From the NCBI RefSeq assembly GCF_026343295.1, contig NZ_JAPELY010000001.1:2232001-2296000 (forward strand): DNA of 64,000 nt. Reading direction: 5' to 3'. The notes beneath the pieces were generated by a model. That model searched no databases. It was not told the origin of the DNA and saw only the letters and a list, made by a program, of their open reading frames with translations. A program made the position numbers and the translations under genes. Position 1 is the stretch's first letter; each line of letters starts with the position of its first letter. This document shows positions 33,483 to 42,943 of the stretch, piece after piece. The DNA is from Streptomyces sp. NBC_00083 (GTDB lineage Bacteria > Actinomycetota > Actinomycetes > Streptomycetales > Streptomycetaceae).

Positions 33483-34871
33483 CTAGGCCTGCTCCTCCTG
33501 CCCCTTCTCGTAGGAGGAGGTGCCCGAATCCAGCAGCGGCTCCTGCTCCTTGAGGTGGGCCGGGGCCAGCGCGCGCAGCACGTGATAGCCGGTGATGACG
33601 ACGACCGTGCCCAGCGCGATCCCGCTGAGCTGGAAGTTGTCGGTGAACTTCAGCGTGACGTTGCCGATGCCGATGATGATGCCCGCCGCGGCCGGCACGA
33701 GGTTCAGCGGATTGCGCAGATCGACCTTCGCGTTGATCCAGATCTGCGCGCCGAGCAGCCCGATCATGCCGTACAGGATGACGGTGATGCCGCCGAGCAC
33801 GCCGCCCGGGATCGCCGCGACGACCGCGCCGAACTTGGGGCACACGCCGAAGAGCAGCGCGAAGCCGGCGGCCGCCCAGTACGCGGCGGTCGAGTAGACG
33901 CGGGTGGCGGCCATGACGCCGATGTTCTCGGAGTAGGTCGTGTTCGGCGGGCCGCCCACGGCGGTCGACAGCATGGAGCCCGCGCCGTCGGCGGCGATGG
34001 CGGTGCCCAGCTTGTCGTCGAGGTTGGTGCCGGTCATCTCGCCGACGGCCTTCACATGGCCGGCGTTCTCGGCGATCAGGGCGATCACGACGGGCAGCGC
34101 CACGAGGATCGCGGACCATTCGAAGCTCGGGGCGTGGAAGGTGGGAAGCCCGATCCAGTCGGCCTTCCCGACGCCCGACAGGTCGAGGCGCCAGTGGTCG
34201 ACGGCCGCCGCCCCGCCGTGCACGGAGTGGATCTTCCCGAAGATCCGGTCGAACAGCCAGGAGATGCCGTACCCGAAGAGCAGGCCGAGGAAGATCGCGA
34301 TCCGGGACCAGAAACCGCGCAGACACACCACGGCCAGGCCGGTGAAGGCCATCACCAGCAGGGCCGTCCACTGGTCCTGGGGCCAGTAGGTGGAGGCGGT
34401 GACCGGCGCCAGGTTGAAGCCGATCAGCATGACGACGGCGCCCGTGACGATGGGCGGCATCGCGGCGTGGATGATCCGCGCGCCGAACCGCTGCACCGCG
34501 AGGCCCACGAAGAAGAGCACCACGCCCACCACGAAGACCGCGCCGGTGACGGTGGCGCTGGTCCCTCCGGTGGCGCGGATCGCGGCGGCGACCCCGACGA
34601 ACGAGAGCGAGCAGCCGAGGTAGCTGGGCACCCGGCCCTTGGTGGCGAGCAGGAAGATGACCGTCGCGATGCCGGACATCATGATCGCGAGGTTGGGGTC
34701 GAGGCCCATGAGGATCGGTGAGACGAAGGACGCGCCGAACATCGCCACCACGTGCTGGGCGCCGAGGCCGATCGTGCGGGGCCAGGAGAGCCGTTCGTCG
34801 GGGCGTACGACGGCTCCCGGAGCGGGGGTCCGCCCGTCGCCGTGCAAGGTCCAGCGCACGCCGAGGCGCAT
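33483..34871 (-). CDS. Uracil/xanthine permease (NCS2 family)
   Basis: 462 residues, about 14 membrane segments. NCS2 hallmarks: GAQHVVAMFGASFVSPIL (the QH motif of helix 1), the helix 8 substrate region ALIAENAGHVKAVGEMTG, and GGPPNTTYSENIGVMAATRVYS with the signature asparagines. The ENxGxxxATRVYS pattern is that of uracil (UraA/PyrP-type) rather than purine carriers. It would salvage uracil by proton symport. It is monocistronic on the reverse strand as far as I can see. Confidence 0.92.
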   Translation of the reverse strand: MRLGVRWTLHGDGRTPAPGAVVRPDERLSWPRTIGLGAQHVVAMFGASFVSPILMGLDPNLAIMMSGIATVIFLLATKGRVPSYLGCSLSFVGVAAAIRATGGTSATVTGAVFVVGVVLFFVGLAVQRFGARIIHAAMPPIVTGAVVMLIGFNLAPVTASTYWPQDQWTALLVMAFTGLAVVCLRGFWSRIAIFLGLLFGYGISWLFDRIFGKIHSVHGGAAAVDHWRLDLSGVGKADWIGLPTFHAPSFEWSAILVALPVVIALIAENAGHVKAVGEMTGTNLDDKLGTAIAADGAGSMLSTAVGGPPNTTYSENIGVMAATRVYSTAAYWAAAGFALLFGVCPKFGAVVAAIPGGVLGGITVILYGMIGLLGAQIWINAKVDLRNPLNLVPAAAGIIIGIGNVTLKFTDNFQLSGIALGTVVVITGYHVLRALAPAHLKEQEPLLDSGTSSYEKGQEEQA

Positions 34872-35093
34872 GGTCGCTCCAGTTCATCCGTGGGGTCGGT
34901 GATGCGAGAAGCATCGAAAAGATCAGGCCAGATATTAGTGCCGGATCACCGGGGTCACGTAACGGAGCGGCCGGACCGGAGGCCCCTGCGCGCCTCGGGC
35001 CCGCGCCTCGGGCGCGCACGGCGGGCGCGCACGTCGACCTGCGCATCGGCCCGCGCGGCGGGCGCCGCGGGCGCGGATCCGGTGGCGGGCCGG

Positions 35094-36296
35094 TCAGGCC
35101 GGGTGCACCGGCTCCGCACGCACCGCCTCGGGCGTACGCGCGCCCGCCCGCAGCACCCGCGCTCCGGCCACCAGGCCGAGCGAGAGCACCGTCACCAGAG
35201 CGAACGAGACCACGAGGGAGGTCAGATCGGCGATGCCGCCGATCGCGGACGGCGCCACCAGGCCCGAGGTGTACGTGATGGTCGCGACGCCCGCTATGGC
35301 CTGGCTGGGGTTGGGCCCGCTGCGGCCGGCGGCGGCGAACGCGAGCGGCACCACGACCGCCACGCCCAGGCCGATCAGGCCGAACCCCGCGATCGCCACC
35401 GCCGGGCCCGGCGCGGTCACCACGAGCACCCCGCCCAGGGTGGCGAGGACGCCGCCGCCGCGCACCGTGCGCACCGCCCCGAAGCGGTCCACGCCCTTGT
35501 CGCCCGCGAGCCGGGCCACGGTCATGGTCAGCGTGAACGCGGTGGTGCAGGCGGCCGCGGTGCCGGCCGAGGTGTCCAGCACGTCGCGCAGGTAGACCGC
35601 CGACCAGTCGAGGCTCGCCCCCTCGGCGAACACCGCGCAGAACCCGACCAGGCCGATGATCAGCGCCGACCTGGGCGGCCGGGCGAACCGGGGCGGCGCC
35701 ACGTCGCCCGGCGCGCTGCGCAGGTCGAGGACGCCCTGGCAGGCGGCGAGGCCGAGCAGGGTGAGGACGAGCGCCGCGACCGCGTGGTGCAGCCGCGCGT
35801 CGGCTCCCAGGTGCGCAGCGAAGGTGCCGGCCGCCGAACCGACCAGGGCGCCCGCGCTCCACATGCCGTGCAGGGAGGACATGATCGACCGGCCGAGCCG
35901 GTTCTCCGTCTCCACGCCGAGCGCGTTCATCGCCACGTCCGACATGCCGGCGCTCGCCCCGTACACGAACAGGACGCCGCACAGGGTGTAGACGTTCGGC
36001 GCGAGCGCGGGCAGCGCCAGCGCCAGCGTCCACAGGGCGAGCAGCCCGCGCAGCGCGTTGCGCGCCCCGAACCGGTGGGTGATCGCGCCGGACAGCGGCA
36101 TCAGCAGGGACGAGCCGATCGCCGGGAAGGCGAGGGCGAGCCCGAGCTGGCCGGCGGAGACCCCCGCGTGCTCCTGGATCCAGGGGACCCGGGTGGCGAA
36201 GTTGCCGGTGACCGCGCCGTGCACACAGAACACCGCGGCGACCGCGATCCTCGCCCGCCTCAACTGCCGCTGATCCAGAGCCGGTTCGGTAGGCAT
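35094..36296 (-). CDS. MFS transporter
   Basis: 400 residues with about 12 membrane segments, ATG at 36296 preceded by GGGGAAGGGGAA. The loop 2-3 motif (GAITHRFGARNALRGLLAL) is visible. GLVGFCAVFAEGASLDWSAVYLRDVL matches the YbjJ/FucP-like MFS branch, often linked to sugars or export of small metabolites. It is divergently transcribed from a ROK regulator, with a palindromic operator-like site between them, so it is probably controlled by that regulator. Substrate unknown. Confidence 0.88.
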   Translation of the reverse strand: MPTEPALDQRQLRRARIAVAAVFCVHGAVTGNFATRVPWIQEHAGVSAGQLGLALAFPAIGSSLLMPLSGAITHRFGARNALRGLLALWTLALALPALAPNVYTLCGVLFVYGASAGMSDVAMNALGVETENRLGRSIMSSLHGMWSAGALVGSAAGTFAAHLGADARLHHAVAALVLTLLGLAACQGVLDLRSAPGDVAPPRFARPPRSALIIGLVGFCAVFAEGASLDWSAVYLRDVLDTSAGTAAACTTAFTLTMTVARLAGDKGVDRFGAVRTVRGGGVLATLGGVLVVTAPGPAVAIAGFGLIGLGVAVVVPLAFAAAGRSGPNPSQAIAGVATITYTSGLVAPSAIGGIADLTSLVVSFALVTVLSLGLVAGARVLRAGARTPEAVRAEPVHPA

Positions 36297-36350
36297 CGAC
36301 CGGGTTCCCCTTCCCCATCCGCGGCGGGTCTCCGTCCGCCGGGCGTAAGC

Positions 36351-36371
36351 TATCAGGAACCCTGCCTGATA
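36351..36371. promoter_or_regulatory. Palindromic operator between MFS and ROK genes
   Basis: A perfect 7-bp inverted repeat TATCAGG...CCTGATA with a 7-base spacer, centred in the 124-base divergent gap. Likely binding site of the adjacent ROK regulator, controlling both genes. Confidence 0.6.
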
Positions 36372-36420
36372 AATAGGGCGGGTGGCGATCCGTCTCCGGC
36401 GATCTGGAAGGATTCCCGGC

Positions 36421-37560
36421 ATGCCCGCATCCCCGAGCACCGCCAGGGCCATCAACGACCGGCTCGCCCTGCGTCTGCTGCAGGACGAGGGACCGTTGAC
36501 GGCAGGCCAGCTGAAGAACCTCACCGGACTCTCCCGGCCCACCGTCGCCGACCTCGTCGAACGCCTCCAGGGCTCGGGGCTCGTGCACGTCGTCGGGGAG
36601 TCGGGCGCCGAGCGGCGCGGCCCCAACGCGCGGCTGTACGCGATCGTCGCCGACCGGGCCCATCTGGCGGCCCTGGACGTCCGCACCGACGGCGTCGCGC
36701 TCGTCGTCGCCGATCTGCTGGGCGCCACGCTCGCCGAGGCGACGCTGCCGGTCGAGCCGGGCATCAGGACCGAGCCCGCCGTCGAGCAGGTGGTGGCCCT
36801 CCTGGAGCGCACCGCGAAGGAGGCCGGCGCGGAGCGGCTGCACAGCGTCGCGGTCGGCGCCCCCGGACTCATCGACCCGGTCGGCGGCGAGCTGCGCGAC
36901 ACCACCGGGCTGCCCGCCTGGCACCGCGAACTCGTCCGGGTGCTCGCCGAGCGGCTCCCCGCCGCCGTGCTCGTCGAGAACGAGACCAATCTGGCGGCCG
37001 TGGCCGAGCAGCGGCTCGGTGCGGCGCGCGGACAGGACACCTTCGCCCTGCTCTGGCTCGGCCAGGGGATCGGCGCATCCCTGGTCCTGGACGGGAAACT
37101 GCGCAGGGGCGCGTCCGGCGGCGCCGGCGAGATCGGATTCCTGCCCGTGCCGGGCACCAGCGGGCTGCCGTCCGCGACGAGCTGCGACGGCGGCTTCCAC
37201 GAGCTGGTGCACACGGGCGCCGTGGCGCGGCTCGCCGCGCAGCACGGCAGGACCCTCGGCGCGGAGGAGGCCCTGCGCTCCGCCGACGGGCCCTTCCTCG
37301 ACGCGCTGGCCGAGCGGATCGCGATCGGGGCGGCGAGCGTGGTCGCGGTCCTCGACCCCGGCCTCATCGTGCTCGGCGGCGAACTCGGCCATGCGGGCGG
37401 TCAGTTGCTCGCCGCCCGCGTCCAGCGCCGGCTCGCGGCCCTGACCCCGCTGGTCACGGAGGTCAGACCGAGCGAGCTGGGCGACGGCGCGGTCCTCGGC
37501 GGGGCCCTGCTGACCGCGAGGGACGCCGCCCAGGACGAGCTCTTCGCCCCGAAGCCCTGA
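36421..37560 (+). CDS. ROK-family transcriptional regulator
   Basis: 379 residues from the ATG at 36421, with GGAAGG 9 bases upstream. N-terminal winged HTH (LLQDEGPLTAGQLKNLTGLSRPTVADLVERLQGSGL, ~20-55), then a ROK domain with VGAPGLIDP, ENETNLAAVAEQ and GQGIGASLVLDGKLRRGASGGAGEIGF. The usual ROK zinc motif CxCGxxGCxE is not present: the corresponding region reads SATSCDGGFHELV, so zinc binding may be lost. A sugar kinase role is unlikely because of the HTH. It probably represses the divergent MFS gene. Confidence 0.9.
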   Translation: MPASPSTARAINDRLALRLLQDEGPLTAGQLKNLTGLSRPTVADLVERLQGSGLVHVVGESGAERRGPNARLYAIVADRAHLAALDVRTDGVALVVADLLGATLAEATLPVEPGIRTEPAVEQVVALLERTAKEAGAERLHSVAVGAPGLIDPVGGELRDTTGLPAWHRELVRVLAERLPAAVLVENETNLAAVAEQRLGAARGQDTFALLWLGQGIGASLVLDGKLRRGASGGAGEIGFLPVPGTSGLPSATSCDGGFHELVHTGAVARLAAQHGRTLGAEEALRSADGPFLDALAERIAIGAASVVAVLDPGLIVLGGELGHAGGQLLAARVQRRLAALTPLVTEVRPSELGDGAVLGGALLTARDAAQDELFAPKP

Positions 37561-37596
37561 TGGCGAACGTCGGTTGACGGGCCGTCAGGAGAAAAA

Positions 37597-37635
37597 GCCC
37601 GGCGACGGCCAAGGGCCGGGAGACCGCCGCCGGGC
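37597..37635 (-). terminator. Terminator of the large chitinase gene
   Basis: GCCCGGCG (37597-37604) pairs with CGCCGGGC (37628-37635). Read on the minus strand the stem is followed directly by TTTTTC, a proper T-run, 19 bases after the chitinase stop. It may also serve the facing ROK gene. Confidence 0.7.
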
Positions 37636-37653
37636 GTCTGGGTGGGGGTCGGA

Positions 37654-40011
37654 TCAGCAGGCGCCGAGATCCTGCCAGACCCCCCAGTCACCGGTAGTAC
37701 CCGGTTCTTCGCCCTTCGTCCACCACTTGGACTTCCAGGTGTGCGACTTGTACGAAACGGTCGTGCCGCCCCCGTAGGACGCTCCCGCCGACCAGGGCGC
37801 GGCCGAGCAGGTGCCGCCCGACGGCGTGGGCGACGGCGAGGGGCTTCCCGAGCCCGAAGGTGTCGGCGTGGGCGTGGGCGTCGAGGCGCCCGGGTCGGTC
37901 ACGGTCGTACCCCGGGTGTGGTCGCCGGCCAGCGCGTAGGTCTTGCCACCGAAGGTCACCGTCCAGTTCGAGGGGGTGGAAACCGGCAGGTAGTAGACGA
38001 AGTCGAGGGTGACCGAGGCGCCCGGAGCCAGTGACTGCCAGGCCGGCAGCTTCAGCGAGACACGGTTGTAGTCGCCCTTGAGCCCGCCGATGTTGTTGGC
38101 CGCGGTGTGGTCGCTGCGCACGATCGTCGTGCCGAAGCCGGACTGGTCCTTGGCGTTGGCCGGGGCCGAGGTGCCGTAGTCGAACTGGAACTCCGTGCCG
38201 CCGGGCAGGGCCGCGGTGGTGTTGTTGGTGATCGTCACCTTGGGGCTGATGGGGTAGTTGGAGTCGCCGAGCGGGAACTGCCCGAAGTCCACGCCGATGT
38301 TGAGCGCCTGGCTCGGCAGGTCGATCGTGGAGCGCTTGTTGCCGTACGGGGTGGCCGACTTGAACTTGTCGTACATCTCGCTCGTCAGGGTCGAGCCCTG
38401 CTCGTACTGGCCCTTGGCCGCGTTCCACCCGTAGTCGCCGGCCAGCTCCCAGACCATGGTGCCGCCGATGCCCTTGTCCACGACGTAGTCGGCCTTGGCT
38501 CCCACCGACTGCTCGTCCTCGGTGGACAGGAAGACCTTCTTCTGGTCGTTCCACAGCCAGGGCGCCACCAGCGTGGAGTCGTAGTTGCGCACGTAGGTGC
38601 CGGTCAGCTTGGTGGTGGCGGGGAGGCCGTACTTGCCGACGTAGTCGCCGACGATGCCCTTCTCCAGGTTCTTGGCGTGCCACATCGGGTTGGAGCCGGC
38701 CGGGGCCTCCTTGCCGTTGGCATCCAGGTCGTGCCAGAGGTTGTCGATGCCGACCGCGCCGTCACCACAGGTGGTGAGGCCCGCACCGGCCGGGCAGGTG
38801 GTCGAGGGCGCCTTGCCCCACAGGCCGTTGGTGCCGCCCTGCACGTTCTCGAAGCCGCGGGTGTAGTACGGCAGGCCCATGTTGATGCGCCCGGCCGGCA
38901 TGGAGCCGCGGAAGTAGTGGTAGGCCCAGTCGGCGTTGAGATATCCGATGCCGCCGTACTGCGAAGTGGAGTAGACCCCGGCGGCCGCGAGTTCCGCGTC
39001 CTTGCCGTCGTCGAAGAGGGAGGCGTTGGGACCGACGTACTGGTTCCAGGCGCCGTGCAGGTCGTACGACATGATGTTGACGTAGTCCAGGTACTGCTGG
39101 ACCTGGAAGGTCTCCATGCCGCGCAGCAGATACCCGGAGGACGGCGCGGCCACGGACAGCAGATAGTGCTTGCCGTCGGCCGCCCCCGCGCGGTCGAGCT
39201 TCTCGCGCAACGACTTCATCAGGGCCGCGTAGCCCTTGACGAGACCGGCCCTGCGGGCGTTGGAGATGGTCAGGTCGAGCGGGTTGCCGGCGTCCTTCAT
39301 CGTCGTCGGGTACTCGTAGTCGATGTCGACGCCGTTGAAGCCGTACTTCTTGATGAAGGCGACCGCCGAGTCGGCGAAGGTGTCGACGCCGGCCTGGTTG
39401 ACCGAGCCGTCGGCGTTGGTGGCCATGGCGTAGAAGCCGCCGGAGTCCACGCGCTTGCCGTCGTCACCGAAGTAGCCGCCGGTCTCGGCCCAACCGCCCA
39501 CGGAGATCAGGGTCTTGACGTTCGGGTGCTGCTTCTTGAACTTGTTGAGCAGGTTGAAGTGGCCCTTGTAGGGGAGCGAGGGGTCCATCTCGGCACCGGC
39601 GACGCCCGGCCAGGTCATGCCGGTCGCGGCGTTCTTGTCGCTGTCGCTCCCGATGGAGATCTTGTTGTCCGAACCGACGTGCGCGAAGGCGTAGTTGATG
39701 TGGGTTACCTTGTCCCACGGAATGTCGGACGCGAGGTAGGCGGGGGTCCCGTCCTGGCCGGTGCGCCAGCCGGTGAAGTAGCCGATGACGCGGCGCTGAT
39801 GGTCGGCGCCCATCTTCTCGCGGCCGTCGGTGTCGTACACGGAGCAGTACGGGACGTCGACGCCCGGCGTCTTGTAGAGCCCGTCGGGGCGACAGGCCTC
39901 GTTGTCGACGGCGGCCTGCGAGACGCCGGTGGACAGCGAGCCGAACAGCAGCCCCGCGACCACGGTGGCGGTCGTGAGCAGCGCGGCCCGTCTGCGGGTG
40001 GGGGAGAACAC
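37654..40011 (-). CDS. Secreted GH18 chitinase with C-terminal chitin-binding domain
   Basis: 785 residues from the GTG at 40011, with AGGAGG 9 bases upstream. Signal peptide ([20 protein letters not shown]... ending SQA). The large GH18 barrel carries the catalytic DxDxE motif with Asp229, Asp231 and Glu233 ([10 protein letters not shown]) and a long insertion. A beta-sandwich module ([21 protein letters not shown]) follows. After a Pro/Thr/Ser linker comes a CBM5/12-type chitin-binding domain ([22 protein letters not shown]) ending in Cys. It degrades chitin outside the cell. The promoter carries a DasR-like site and paired direct repeats. Confidence 0.95.
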   Translation of the reverse strand: MFSPTRRRAALLTTATVVAGLLFGSLSTGVSQAAVDNEACRPDGLYKTPGVDVPYCSVYDTDGREKMGADHQRRVIGYFTGWRTGQDGTPAYLASDIPWDKVTHINYAFAHVGSDNKISIGSDSDKNAATGMTWPGVAGAEMDPSLPYKGHFNLLNKFKKQHPNVKTLISVGGWAETGGYFGDDGKRVDSGGFYAMATNADGSVNQAGVDTFADSAVAFIKKYGFNGVDIDYEYPTTMKDAGNPLDLTISNARRAGLVKGYAALMKSLREKLDRAGAADGKHYLLSVAAPSSGYLLRGMETFQVQQYLDYVNIMSYDLHGAWNQYVGPNASLFDDGKDAELAAAGVYSTSQYGGIGYLNADWAYHYFRGSMPAGRINMGLPYYTRGFENVQGGTNGLWGKAPSTTCPAGAGLTTCGDGAVGIDNLWHDLDANGKEAPAGSNPMWHAKNLEKGIVGDYVGKYGLPATTKLTGTYVRNYDSTLVAPWLWNDQKKVFLSTEDEQSVGAKADYVVDKGIGGTMVWELAGDYGWNAAKGQYEQGSTLTSEMYDKFKSATPYGNKRSTIDLPSQALNIGVDFGQFPLGDSNYPISPKVTITNNTTAALPGGTEFQFDYGTSAPANAKDQSGFGTTIVRSDHTAANNIGGLKGDYNRVSLKLPAWQSLAPGASVTLDFVYYLPVSTPSNWTVTFGGKTYALAGDHTRGTTVTDPGASTPTPTPTPSGSGSPSPSPTPSGGTCSAAPWSAGASYGGGTTVSYKSHTWKSKWWTKGEEPGTTGDWGVWQDLGAC

Positions 40012-40118
40012 GAGGGGGTTCCTCCTGGGAGGTGGGCGGAACACTACGAACAGGGCGGTGGTCGTGCGTGGCCCTGGCGTGCGCACACCGGCGGGCCCTC
40101 TCCTCGGAGGTGACGCAG

Positions 40119-40161
40119 AGATTAAAAGGACTAGACCAGTGCGTCAATAGGTATGGACCAA
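40119..40161 (-). promoter_or_regulatory. Chitinase promoter with DasR-like element and 12-bp direct repeats
   Basis: On the minus strand: TTGACG (40147-40142), 17-base spacer, TAATCT (40124-40119). The spacer contains CTGGTCTAGTCC, which is part of a 13/16 match (40125-40140) to the dre consensus ACTGGTCTAGACCAGT. A second repeat TTGGTCCATACC lies 22 bases upstream (40161-40150). This is the known architecture of Streptomyces chitinase promoters, repressed by DasR until GlcN-6-P/chitobiose signals. Confidence 0.75.
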
Positions 40162-40300
40162 AGGCACATGCCATCGCTCGTGTCGCGCCGGACTCCCGGC
40201 CGGGCGCCACTCGAATCCGGCCATTCTGTGAGCCAGGCCACATCCACTCACTCGCATGGCCTCCGATCGGGCGTGGCACACTGGCCCTGTACCAGCAGCA

Positions 40301-40427
40301 GCGCACTCCGGGGTCGGTGTAATTCCGAACCGGCGGTTATAGTCCGCGACCCGTCCGCATCCAGCGGCCGGTTGACCAGGTGAAATTCCTGGACCGACGG
40401 TGAAAGTCCGGATGGGAGGCAGTGCGC
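40301..40427 (+). promoter_or_regulatory. FMN riboswitch (RFN element)
   Basis: P1 closes by GCGCACT (40301-40307) with AGTGCGC (40421-40427). Conserved RFN blocks occur in order: GTAATTCCGAACCGGCGGTTATAGTCC, GCGAC, CCGGTTGA, GGTGAAATTCC, ACCGACGGTGAAAGTCCGGATGGGAGG (each matches the consensus apart from small changes). It lies upstream of ribD in the same direction. Expected behaviour: FMN binding lowers expression of the rib operon, by blocking either transcription or ribD translation. Confidence 0.95.
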
Positions 40428-40593
40428 GGCGGGCGGACCGTTCCTCGGTCACGTCGGCCGTCTGTTACCGGTCGTCCACCAGGGCACCGGTCTCTTTCGG
40501 CCGTGGCGTGAGCTGTGTCGACGGTTCCTTGTCCCGCTCTCTGTCGTCATCGACAGGCCCCGGAGTCCGTGCCCGAAGAGGCAGGAGGACCCG

Positions 40594-41682
40594 GTGGCAC
40601 CCACAGCCGACGCAGACGCCATGCGCCGAGCCGTCGAGCTCGCGGCGCGCGGACTCGGCTCCACCAGCCCCAACCCGGTCGTCGGATGCGTCATCACCGA
40701 CGCCTCGGGCACGGTCGTGGGCGAGGGACACCACCAGCGGGCCGGCGGCCCGCACGCCGAGGTCCACGCCCTCGCCGCAGCGGGCGACAAGGCCCGCGGC
40801 GGCACCGCCTACGTCACCCTGGAACCCTGCAACCACACCGGCCGCACCGGCCCCTGCGCACAGGCGCTCGTCGCGGCCGGCGTCGCCCGCGTCCTGTACG
40901 CGGTCGCCGACCCGAACCCGCAGGCCACCGGCGGCGCCGACACCCTGCGCGCGGCCGGGATCCAGGTGGAGGGCGGCCTGCTCGGCGACGAGGCCGAAGC
41001 CGGCAACACCGCCTGGCTCACCTCCGTGCGCCTCGGCCGGCCGCACGTCACCTGGAAGTACGCCGCCACGCTCGACGGGCGCACCGCCGCCGCGGACGGC
41101 ACCAGCCGCTGGATCACCTCGGCCGAGGCCCGCGCCGACGTCCACCGGCTGCGCGCCGAGTGCGACGCCGTGATCGTCGGCTCCGGCACCGCCCGCACCG
41201 ACGACCCGCACCTCGCCGTGCGCGGCGTCGAGGGAGCGACGCAGCCGCTGCGCCTGGCCGTCGACACCCACGCCACCGCCGTCAAGCCCGGCGCCCGCAT
41301 CCTCGACGACGCCGCGCCCACCCTGATCGCGGTCGCCGACGACGCCGACGCGGCCCACCTGCCCGACGCCGCGGTCCTGCGCCTCCCGCGCGCCGCCACC
41401 GGCCTCGACATCCCCGCTCTGCTCGCCGCCCTGCACACCCGGGGCGTGCGCTCCGTACTCCTCGAAGGCGGGCCCACCCTGGCCGGCGCCTTCGTCGCCG
41501 CGGGCGCCGTCGACAAGGTCGTCGGCTACCTCGCACCCGCCCTGCTCGGCGCCGGTCCCACCGCGCTCGCCGACGCGGGAATCCCCACCATCACCGAGGC
41601 GTTGCGGCTCACCATCACCGAGGCCGTGCGCCTCGGTCCCGATCTGCGCATCACCGCCACCCCACTCGCCAAGGAGCGCTGA
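40594..41682 (+). CDS. ribD: Bifunctional diaminohydroxyphosphoribosylaminopyrimidine deaminase / reductase
   Basis: Second and third steps of riboflavin synthesis. 362 residues from the GTG at 40594, with GGAGGA 7 bases upstream. The deaminase domain has the zinc motif HAEVHAL and PCNHTGRTGPC (Cys pair spaced for Zn). The reductase domain follows, with KYAATLDGRTAAADGTSRWITS, and GPTLAGAFVAAG at the NADPH site. It is the first gene of ribD-ribE-pnuC-like-ribBA-ribH, under the FMN riboswitch; ribE starts 2 bases after its stop. Confidence 0.96.
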   Translation: MAPTADADAMRRAVELAARGLGSTSPNPVVGCVITDASGTVVGEGHHQRAGGPHAEVHALAAAGDKARGGTAYVTLEPCNHTGRTGPCAQALVAAGVARVLYAVADPNPQATGGADTLRAAGIQVEGGLLGDEAEAGNTAWLTSVRLGRPHVTWKYAATLDGRTAAADGTSRWITSAEARADVHRLRAECDAVIVGSGTARTDDPHLAVRGVEGATQPLRLAVDTHATAVKPGARILDDAAPTLIAVADDADAAHLPDAAVLRLPRAATGLDIPALLAALHTRGVRSVLLEGGPTLAGAFVAAGAVDKVVGYLAPALLGAGPTALADAGIPTITEALRLTITEAVRLGPDLRITATPLAKER

Positions 41683-41684
41683 AC

Positions 41685-42293
41685 GTGTTCACCGGAATCG
41701 TCGAAGAGCTGGGCGAGGTCGCCGCCATCGAGACCCTCGGTGACGCCTCCCGCTTCCGTCTGCGCGGCCCCCTCGTCACCGAAGGCGCCGGACACGGCGA
41801 CTCCATCGCCGTCAACGGGGTGTGTCTGACGGTCGTGGAGTTCGGCGACGGCGAGTTCACCGCCGACGTGATGGACGAGACGCTGAAGCGTTCCAGCCTC
41901 GGCGCCCTCCAGGTCGGCTCCCGGGTCAACCTGGAGCGGCCCATGGCCGTCGGGGGCCGCCTCGGCGGACACATCGTGCAGGGCCACGTCGACGGCACCG
42001 GCACGGTCCTCGCCCGCACCCCCTCGGAGAACTGGGAGATCGTCAAGATCGCCCTGCCCGGCGGACTCTCCAAGTACGTCGTGGAGAAGGGCTCCATCAC
42101 CGTGGACGGCGTCAGCCTCACCGTCGTGGAGGCCGCCGCCGACTACTTCACCATCAGCCTCATCCCGACCACCCTCGCGCTGACCACGCTCGGCATCAAG
42201 CAGCCCGGCGACCCGGTCAACCTGGAGGTCGACGTCATCGCCAAGTACGTCGAGCGGCTGCTCGGCGCGAGCCACGGGGGGACCGACAAGTGA
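41685..42293 (+). CDS. ribE: Riboflavin synthase alpha chain
   Basis: Dismutates two 6,7-dimethyl-8-ribityllumazine to riboflavin. 202 residues from the GTG at 41685 ([12 protein letters not shown], the invariant start). Two tandem lumazine-binding barrels: ~1-95 ([30 protein letters not shown]) and ~98-190 ([31 protein letters not shown]), with [13 protein letters not shown] between. The stop overlaps the start of the transporter gene by 4 bases (GTGA). Confidence 0.97.
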   Translation: MFTGIVEELGEVAAIETLGDASRFRLRGPLVTEGAGHGDSIAVNGVCLTVVEFGDGEFTADVMDETLKRSSLGALQVGSRVNLERPMAVGGRLGGHIVQGHVDGTGTVLARTPSENWEIVKIALPGGLSKYVVEKGSITVDGVSLTVVEAAADYFTISLIPTTLALTTLGIKQPGDPVNLEVDVIAKYVERLLGASHGGTDK

Positions 42294-42943
42294 GCGCAGT
42301 GAACTGGCTGAACGGCGAGGCCTTCACCCTCTTCGGGCAGCACATCAAGTGGTCGGACATGAGCGGCAACACCATCGGCCTGATCGCCCTCGCGCTCGGC
42401 TGGCGCCGCTCCATATGGACCTGGCCGGCCCAGTTCGTGTCGGGCCTCATCCTGTTCGTGGCGTTCGCCGCCGGACACCTCTCCGGCAGCGCCGGCAAGC
42501 AGGTCGTGGTGATGGTCGTCGCGGCCGGCGGCTGGCTCGCCTGGACCCGCGGCAAGCAGCAGGCGCAGGACGGCTCCATCGCCGTACGGTTCGCGACCTG
42601 GCGCGAGCGGGCCTTCCTGCTCGGCGGCGCCGCCGTCGGCACGGTCGCCGTGGCCGGCCTGTTCACCGCCTACCCCGCCCTGTCGTGGGACCCGTGGCCC
42701 GACGCCTACGTCTTCGTCGGCACCATCGTCGCCATGTACGCCCAGGCCCGCGGCATGGTCGAGTTCTGGTTCGCCTGGCTCCTCGTCGACCTGGTCGGCG
42801 TCCCCCTCAACTTCGCCAACGGCTACGCCTTCTCCGGCTTCGTCTACGTCATTTACGGCGCGCTCGTCCTGTGGGGCATGCGCGACTGGTGGCTGCGCTC
42901 GCGCACGAGCGTCAAGCCCGTCCTGGAAGGAGCGACGGCATGA
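42290..42943 (+). CDS. PnuC-family transporter, probably riboflavin uptake (RibM-like)
   Basis: 217 residues, about 6-7 membrane segments, GTG start overlapping the ribE stop. The PnuC fold is suggested by the conserved aromatic helices ([45 protein letters not shown]). PnuC proteins usually move nicotinamide riboside, but copies inside rib operons behind an FMN riboswitch, as in Corynebacterium and Streptomyces, are riboflavin facilitators (RibM/PnuX). Position decides the assignment here. It overlaps ribBA by 4 bases. Confidence 0.85.
   Translation: MSAVNWLNGEAFTLFGQHIKWSDMSGNTIGLIALALGWRRSIWTWPAQFVSGLILFVAFAAGHLSGSAGKQVVVMVVAAGGWLAWTRGKQQAQDGSIAVRFATWRERAFLLGGAAVGTVAVAGLFTAYPALSWDPWPDAYVFVGTIVAMYAQARGMVEFWFAWLLVDLVGVPLNFANGYAFSGFVYVIYGALVLWGMRDWWLRSRTSVKPVLEGATA

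Larger units (their letters stand above)
40012..40593. other. Divergent region, chitinase / riboflavin operon
   Basis: Contains the chitinase promoter (40119-40161) on the left and the FMN riboswitch (40301-40427) on the right. After the riboswitch lies an expression-platform stretch of ~165 bases before ribD. I see no gene in it. Confidence 0.8.
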
